Positions 59,200-64,000 of a DNA stretch of 64,000 nt are shown here, in pieces; the stretch's first letter is position 1; each line of letters opens with the position of its first letter. The notes below the pieces were generated by a model, which saw nothing but the letters and a program-made list of their open reading frames with translations, was not told the DNA's origin and searched no databases. Both the position numbers and the translations under genes were made by a program. Origin of the DNA: Bacteroidota bacterium (lineage in GTDB: Bacteria; Bacteroidota; Bacteroidia; Sphingobacteriales; Sphingobacteriaceae); NCBI GenBank assembly GCA_023450085.1, contig JAEXHI010000023.1, positions 1-64,000 on the forward strand, read 5' to 3'.

Positions 59200-60237
59200 T
59201 TAAAATTTATTTACAATAGCAATAACAATACCTGTAACCACAATATTTGCAATGGCTAAAGGAATTAAAGCCTTCCATCCTAAGTTCATTAATTGGTCAT
59301 AACGGAAACGAGGAATAGTCCAACGTACCCACATGAAGAAAAAGATGAAAGCAAATATTTTCAGGAAGAATATCAAAGTACCAAATAGCGGTGCCCAAGT
59401 TGGCCCTAAAATGGTAGCCATATAATCCATTCCTGGATAATTGTAACCTCCAAAGTATAATGCTGCCATTACCGTTGAAGACACAAACATGTTGATGTAC
59501 TCTGCAAATAGGTAAAAACCTAATTTCATAGAAGAATACTCCATGTGATAACCACCATTTAACTCGGCCTCACACTCAGGTAAATCAAATGGAGCACGGT
59601 TGGTTTCAGCGAAAGCACAAACCATAAATATCAAAAAGCCTAGTGGCTGATAAATCACATTCCAGTGCCATCCATGTTGTTGAGCTACAATTTCTCTTAA
59701 GCTAAGGGAGTTGGTTACCAAAAGTAAAGCGATGATAGAAAGTCCCATCGCAATTTCATAGCTGATGTTTTGAGATGCTGCACGGATAGCACTTAACAAC
59801 GAATATTTGTTGTTAGATGCCCAACCACCAATCATCACTCCGTAAACGCCTAGTGAAATAACGCCAAAGATGTATAACAAACCTACGTTGATATCAGTTA
59901 CCTGTAGTTTTACCAATCTATCCCCTACCATCATGTCTTGTCCCCAAGGAATAACTGCTGTACCAATACAAGCACAAAGCATAGCTAAACCAGGACCAAC
60001 CATGAATAACCATTTATTGGCATTAGCAGGGATGATTTCCTCTTTCATGAACATTTTTACCCCATCGGCCAAAGGCTGAAGAATACCAAAAGGTCCCGCT
60101 CTATCTGGTCCAAGCCTATCTTGTAAAAAAGCTGCAACCTTACGCTCTGCATAAGTAGAATACATCGCTATTAGCAAGCTAATTGCAAATAGTGCAATAA
60201 CGAGTATAAACTTCTCTATAACGAAATCGATTCCCAT
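59200..60237 (-). CDS. nuoH: NADH-quinone oxidoreductase subunit H
   Basis: A 345-residue membrane subunit with about eight helices, forming much of the quinone chamber. TYAERKVAAFLQDRLGPDRAGPFGILQPLADGVKMFMKEEI and the acidic ETNRAPFDLPECEAELNGGYHMEYSS are diagnostic, as is WVRWTIPRFRYDQLMNLGWK. The start overlaps the nuoG stop by one base (TAATG). Confidence 0.98.
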   Translation of the reverse strand: MGIDFVIEKFILVIALFAISLLIAMYSTYAERKVAAFLQDRLGPDRAGPFGILQPLADGVKMFMKEEIIPANANKWLFMVGPGLAMLCACIGTAVIPWGQDMMVGDRLVKLQVTDINVGLLYIFGVISLGVYGVMIGGWASNNKYSLLSAIRAASQNISYEIAMGLSIIALLLVTNSLSLREIVAQQHGWHWNVIYQPLGFLIFMVCAFAETNRAPFDLPECEAELNGGYHMEYSSMKLGFYLFAEYINMFVSSTVMAALYFGGYNYPGMDYMATILGPTWAPLFGTLIFFLKIFAFIFFFMWVRWTIPRFRYDQLMNLGWKALIPLAIANIVVTGIVIAIVNKF

Positions 60238-61247
60238 TAGATTTTAAAGGTTTTTTCTAGTTCACGTTGATTAGCTTCTTGTAATGCTAAGTTTTCCTTA
60301 ATTACCGGAAGCGGTTTAAATGTCTCATAGTGATTTGATGAAATCACTGAAGTATCAGAAATATGGGTTGGATGCTCTAAAGTCCAATCAGCAGTTTTCT
60401 TTTTATCGAAACGACATTCGTTACAGATAAACTCTTCTACTTCTCCAAACTGGTCTTTTCTGGCCGTAACACGTAATACATCATCTCCTTTATACCAAAG
60501 GGTTACCTTACCATTACATTTTTCATGTGAGCAGTTTCTGTGTGCATCAACAGGCTTGGTAAACCATACACGATTTTTAAAACGGAAAGTTTTATCGGTT
60601 AAAGCACCTACCGGACAAACATCAATTACGTTACCAGAGAAATCATTGTCTACCGCATTTTGAATGTAAGTAGAGATTTCTGAGTGGTCACCACGGTTTA
60701 AAATTCCATGAACTCGTTTATCGGTAATTTGGTCGGCAGTAAACACACAACGATAGCACAAAATGCAACGGTTCATGTGTAATTGGATTTTATCTCCAAT
60801 ATCTATTCTATCGAACGTACGACGCTCAAATTCGTATCTGGTTTTTTGTAGACCATGCTCGTAACCTAAATTCTGCAAATCACATTCGCCAGCTTGGTCA
60901 CAAACAGGGCAATCCAAGGGGTGGTTAATCAACAAAATTTCCACTACACCTGCACGGGCTTCCAAAACTTCTGGCGAAGTAATGTTCAGCACTTCCATTC
61001 CATCCATTACGGTAGTACGGCAAGATGCTACCAATTTAGGCATTGGTCTAGGATCCTTTTCAGAACCTTTGCTCACCTTCACAATGCAGGTACGGCATTT
61101 ACCACCACTTCCCTTCAATTTGGAATAATAGCACATGGCAGGAGGTACAATCTCTCCCCCAATTTGTCGGGCAGCATTTAAAATAGTAGTGCCTGGCTCT
61201 ACCTCTACTGTTATTCCGTCTATGGTTACTTTAACTAAATCACTCAT
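60237..61247 (-). CDS. nuoG: NADH-quinone oxidoreductase subunit G, short form without molybdopterin domain
   Basis: A 336-residue iron-sulfur subunit. It has the N-terminal 2Fe-2S ferredoxin (MCYYSKLKGSGGKCRTC and later a Cys near 62), the His/Cys N5 site (HPLDCPVCDQAGECDLQNLGYEHG), the N4 site (NRCILCYRCVF, CPVGAL) and a fourth Cys set (NCSHEKC, FICNEC). It ends there. Typical bacterial NuoG is 700-900 residues with a molybdopterin-type domain. The shorter form seems usual in Bacteroidota. The downstream gene overlaps by one base, so no frameshift is evident. Confidence 0.93.
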   Translation of the reverse strand: MSDLVKVTIDGITVEVEPGTTILNAARQIGGEIVPPAMCYYSKLKGSGGKCRTCIVKVSKGSEKDPRPMPKLVASCRTTVMDGMEVLNITSPEVLEARAGVVEILLINHPLDCPVCDQAGECDLQNLGYEHGLQKTRYEFERRTFDRIDIGDKIQLHMNRCILCYRCVFTADQITDKRVHGILNRGDHSEISTYIQNAVDNDFSGNVIDVCPVGALTDKTFRFKNRVWFTKPVDAHRNCSHEKCNGKVTLWYKGDDVLRVTARKDQFGEVEEFICNECRFDKKKTADWTLEHPTHISDTSVISSNHYETFKPLPVIKENLALQEANQRELEKTFKI

Positions 61248-61411
61248 AATTGATGATTTCTATTTTTATACTTCATGCCATTATTAGTAGGCACAGTTTA
61301 TCCCGATTATTCGGGATAGCAATCTTTTTATTCTCTTTGTCATTCTGAGTGCAACGAAGAATCTATTCAACTAGATTCCTCCTAGCGTCGGAATGACAAA
61401 ATGCTTTAATT
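61248..61411. other. 164-base gap between nuoF and nuoG with two hairpins
   Basis: It holds TATCCCGA-4-TCGGGATA (61299-61318), a perfect 8-bp hairpin, and the palindrome at 61336-61400. Gaps elsewhere in the operon are mostly overlaps or a few bases, so this is an insertion within an otherwise tight operon. It may set relative expression of the downstream genes. Confidence 0.6.
61336..61400. repeat. GTCAT...ATGAC palindrome (TTCTGA / GAATCT flavour) inside the nuo operon
   Basis: TTTGTCATTCTGA (61336-61348) pairs with TCGGAATGACAAA (61388-61400) with one G-U position. An inner stem is GAATCTA (61359-61365) with TAGATTC (61372-61378). It is the best-preserved copy of this flavour. Confidence 0.7.
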
Positions 61412-62779
61412 TTAACTTTTTACTTCTTCCGAAGCTTTTTCAATCGGATTAGCATAATTCGCTAAACCGTAGTTAGCGCTTTGGCTCTTCATTGGCTCTT
61501 TCACGTGCCATTCAAACTCATCTCTGAAGTGTCTGATTGCACTGGCTACTGGCCAAGCTGCTGCATCACCCAACGGACAAATGGTATTTCCTTCAATTTT
61601 ACGTTGAACATCCCATAATAGGTCAATATCTTCCATTGTACCGTGTCCGTGCTCTAACTTGTGAAGGATTTTCTCCATCCATCCAGTACCCTCTCTACAA
61701 GGAGAACATTGTCCACAACTTTCGTGATGATAGAAGCGAGAGAAATTCCAAGTGTTACGAACAATACATTGGTCTTCATCAAAAGCGATAAAACCACCTG
61801 AACCTAACATGGTACCTGTAGCGAAACCACCTTCAGATAATGATTCGTAACTCATTAAACGAGGCTCGCCATTGGCATATTTTAAAGTCAAGTTAGCTGG
61901 TAAAATTGGCACCGAAGAACCACCAGCAACTGTTGCTTTCAATCTTTTTCCATTAGCAATACCACCACAATATTCATCCGAATAGATAAATTCTTCTACG
62001 GGTACTCCTAACTCAATTTCGTAAACACCTGGTCTCACTAAGTTACCAGAAGCAGAAATCAATTTAGTTCCTGTACTTCTACCAATACCAATTTTAGCAT
62101 ATTCATCGCCACCATCATTGATAATTGGCACTACAGCGGCTATTGATTCTACGTTGTTTACTACTGTTGGACAACCATACAAACCTGCGATAGCGGGAAA
62201 TGGTGGTTTAATACGAGGATTACCTCTTTTTCCTTCTAGAGACTCTAAAAGTGCGGTTTCCTCACCACAGATATAAGCACCACCACCTGGTTGAACGTAA
62301 AGTTCCAAATCATATCCTGTTCCCAAGATATTTTTACCTAACCAACCTGCGGCTTTTGCTTCCTCAATGGCTCTTTCTAATATCCTGATTTGAGGCATCA
62401 TCTCCCCTCTTAAATAGATATAAGAGGTATTTGCGCCCAAAGCATAACTTGAAACAATCATTCCTTCAATTAACGCATGAGGAATGTGTGTCATTAAATA
62501 TCTATCCTTAAATGTCCCTGGTTCAGATTCGTCACCGTTACAAACCAAGTAACGAGGCACTCCTTCTGGCTTGGCCAAAAAGCTCCACTTCATTCCCGTA
62601 GGAAAACCTGCGCCTCCACGACCTCTCAAACCCGATTTCTTAACTTCTTCAACTACATCATCAGGAGTTAGAGTTTTTAAAGCCTTCTCGACCGCACGGT
62701 AACCGCCTTTTTCGCGGTAAACGGCTAGCGTGTTGATGCCAGGCACATTGATATGTTCTAATAATAGTTTACGTCCCAT
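61412..62779 (-). CDS. nuoF: NADH-quinone oxidoreductase subunit F
   Basis: A 455-residue flavoprotein that takes electrons from NADH. SGLRGRGGAGFPTGMKWSFLAK binds FMN, and PGGGAYICGEETALLESLEGKRGNPRIKPPFPA binds NADH. The N3 4Fe-4S ligands are ESCGQCSPCREG plus a later Cys in NTICPLGDA. Its start overlaps the nuoE stop by one base. A 164-base gap with repeats separates it from nuoG. Confidence 0.98.
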   Translation of the reverse strand: MGRKLLLEHINVPGINTLAVYREKGGYRAVEKALKTLTPDDVVEEVKKSGLRGRGGAGFPTGMKWSFLAKPEGVPRYLVCNGDESEPGTFKDRYLMTHIPHALIEGMIVSSYALGANTSYIYLRGEMMPQIRILERAIEEAKAAGWLGKNILGTGYDLELYVQPGGGAYICGEETALLESLEGKRGNPRIKPPFPAIAGLYGCPTVVNNVESIAAVVPIINDGGDEYAKIGIGRSTGTKLISASGNLVRPGVYEIELGVPVEEFIYSDEYCGGIANGKRLKATVAGGSSVPILPANLTLKYANGEPRLMSYESLSEGGFATGTMLGSGGFIAFDEDQCIVRNTWNFSRFYHHESCGQCSPCREGTGWMEKILHKLEHGHGTMEDIDLLWDVQRKIEGNTICPLGDAAAWPVASAIRHFRDEFEWHVKEPMKSQSANYGLANYANPIEKASEEVKS

Positions 62780-63291
62780 TATTTCTTACGTAAATCGTCA
62801 ATTAATTGATCTACCGATTGCTCGGTTAAGTTCTCATAGAAAGTATATTCTGGACCAATTTGTAAAACCGGACCAAAACCACAAGCCGCCAAACATTCAA
62901 CGCCTCTCCAACTGAATAAACCATCAGCCGTAACTTCACCTTCTTTAACGCCTAACTTTTTCTCGATATGGTCCATAATTTTTTCGGCACCCACTAAGCA
63001 ACAAGGCCCAGTACGGCAAACCTCTAAAACATATTTTCCCTTTGGTTGCAAAAAGTACATGGTATAAAAACTGGCTACTTCATATACTTCGATAGATTGA
63101 ATTTTAAGGTATTCAGCAACTTTATCCATTGCTGGTACACTTGTCCAACCATATTCAGCTTGTACCAAATGTAACAATGGTAGTAAAGCTGATTTTTGCT
63201 TTCCTTCTGGATAACGCTTCACTATTTCATCAAACTTGGCTAACAAAGCTGATGAAAATTCTACAGGCTGTGTTTCTTCTACTTTAAGCAT
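62779..63291 (-). CDS. nuoE: NADH-quinone oxidoreductase subunit E
   Basis: A 170-residue thioredoxin-like subunit with the N1a 2Fe-2S cluster. The ligands lie in VCRTGPCCLVGAEKI and ECLAACGFGPVLQI. N-terminal LLHLVQAEYGWTSVPAMDKVAEYL is typical. It overlaps nuoD by eight bases and nuoF by one base, so the DEF set is translationally coupled. Confidence 0.97.
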   Translation of the reverse strand: MLKVEETQPVEFSSALLAKFDEIVKRYPEGKQKSALLPLLHLVQAEYGWTSVPAMDKVAEYLKIQSIEVYEVASFYTMYFLQPKGKYVLEVCRTGPCCLVGAEKIMDHIEKKLGVKEGEVTADGLFSWRGVECLAACGFGPVLQIGPEYTFYENLTEQSVDQLIDDLRKK

Positions 63292-64000
63292 CTAATTCTC
63301 CTGCAATAATGTTCATACTACTCATGTTAATAATGGCATCAGACAACAACATGCCTTCGCTCATTTTCGCATACATTTGGTAGTTTATAAAACTTGGTCT
63401 TCTAAAGTGCAAACGATAAGGGCTTCTACCGCCATCATTGATCAAATAAAAACCAAGCTCTCCATTTCCACCTTCTACTGCGTGGTAAACTTCAGCTTTA
63501 GGGGCATCAATTTCTCCCATCACAATTTTAAAGTGATAAATCAATGCTTCCATATTGTTGTACACTTGTTCTTTTCCTGGCAAGTAAAAATCAGGAACAT
63601 CAGCATGGAAAATGCCTTTAGGTTCCGATTTCAATTTCTCTAATGCCTGCTCAATGATGCGTACACTTTGCCACATTTCCTCATTACGCACCAAATACCT
63701 ATCAAAAATATCTCCGCTAGTTCCTACTGGAATTTCGAAATCAAAATCTTGATAAGATGAATAAGGCTCGCTTACACGAACATCGTAATCAATACCTGCT
63801 GCACGCAACAAAGGACCAGTCCAGCTGTAGCTTAAGGCAGTATCCGCAGTTACTTCGGCCACACCTTTGGTACGGTCAATAAAAATACGGTTACGATTAA
63901 GTAGGCTTTCGAATTCTTTTAAGGCTGCAGGAAACTCTTTTAGGAATTTATTGATTTTTGCAAATGCTACCTCATTAAAATCTCTTTCCAATCCGCCTAT
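63284..64000 (-). CDS. nuoD: NADH-quinone oxidoreductase subunit D, C-terminal part (gene runs off the window)
   Basis: The frame is open to the right edge of the window; the first residues visible read IGGLERDF, so the start lies outside. About 238 of the family's usual 400 residues are seen. The conserved segments TGPLLRAAGIDYDVRVSEPYSSYQDFDF, VYHAVEGGNGELGFYLINDGGRSPYRLHFRRPSFINYQ and DAIINMSSMNIIAGELD are from the 49-kDa subunit that lines the quinone-binding site. It overlaps nuoE by eight bases. Confidence 0.97.
   Translation of the reverse strand: MGGLERDFNEVAFAKINKFLKEFPAALKEFESLLNRNRIFIDRTKGVAEVTADTALSYSWTGPLLRAAGIDYDVRVSEPYSSYQDFDFEIPVGTSGDIFDRYLVRNEEMWQSVRIIEQALEKLKSEPKGIFHADVPDFYLPGKEQVYNNMEALIYHFKIVMGEIDAPKAEVYHAVEGGNGELGFYLINDGGRSPYRLHFRRPSFINYQMYAKMSEGMLLSDAIINMSSMNIIAGELDA

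Noticed and set aside
60237..61247. Frameshift or truncation of nuoG
   Set aside because: The gene ends with a one-base overlap to nuoH and all Fe-S ligands are present; short NuoG appears normal for this group.

Overview
The window looks like chromosome of a Bacteroidota, family Sphingobacteriaceae, most likely Pedobacter or a close relative. This is inferred from AT-rich DNA, a SusC/SusD glycan-uptake locus, type IX secretion lipoproteins (PorV, GldJ), Bacteroidota-only families (DUF4834, DUF6702, DUF4476), a NuoG without a molybdopterin domain, and TAnnTTTG promoter boxes. No tRNA, rRNA or CRISPR was recognised.

Layout. 0-0.4 kb: the last codons of an IS transposase and a small lipoprotein. 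0.9-3.2 kb: a GbsR-type regulator, a membrane DCC thiol protein and a TIGR01777 epimerase, packed as one unit. 3.2-7.5 kb: small conserved proteins, a secreted DUF3472 protein and uvrB. 7.6-11.2 kb: an M1 peptidase, a HupE-like membrane protein and a DUF6702 protein. 11.5-22.8 kb: a polysaccharide utilisation locus on the minus strand (PKD lipoprotein, SusC, SusD, a clan GH-A glycosidase, a GH16 beta-glucanase) with a divergent membrane-bound one-component regulator. 22.9-32.7 kb: a deacetylase-like protein, upp, a HAD nucleotidase, DUF4476 and DinB proteins, a flippase-methyltransferase-glycosyltransferase group and a GH29 fucosidase. 32.7-41.0 kb: rhomboid protease, methyltransferase, tricorn-like S41 protease and two glycosyltransferases. 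41.1-44.1 kb: a PfpI protein, a Cys-rich mini membrane protein, a Crp/Fnr regulator, YceI and pirin. 44.4-50.2 kb: ispF-porV, gldJ, and a rsmE-DUF4159-biotin carrier operon. 50.3-64 kb: the respiratory complex I operon nuoD(partial)-E-F-G-H-I-J-K-L-M-N, followed by dedA, ppa and a CorC-like transporter.

The genes are mostly ordinary for the group. The most unusual signal is between them. (1) Arrays of degenerate 7-bp (once 8-bp) units sit exactly against gene starts and stops at about eight places, and one seems to encode the signal peptide of the DUF4159 protein. (2) A family of imperfect palindromes bounded by GTCAT and ATGAC lies in intergenic gaps, including two gaps inside the nuo operon. 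(3) Small hairpins share geometry but not sequence. (4) TAnnTTTG promoter boxes lie 5-16 nt from start codons, which predicts very short leaders. All of these come from reading this one window; none was tested by a search.
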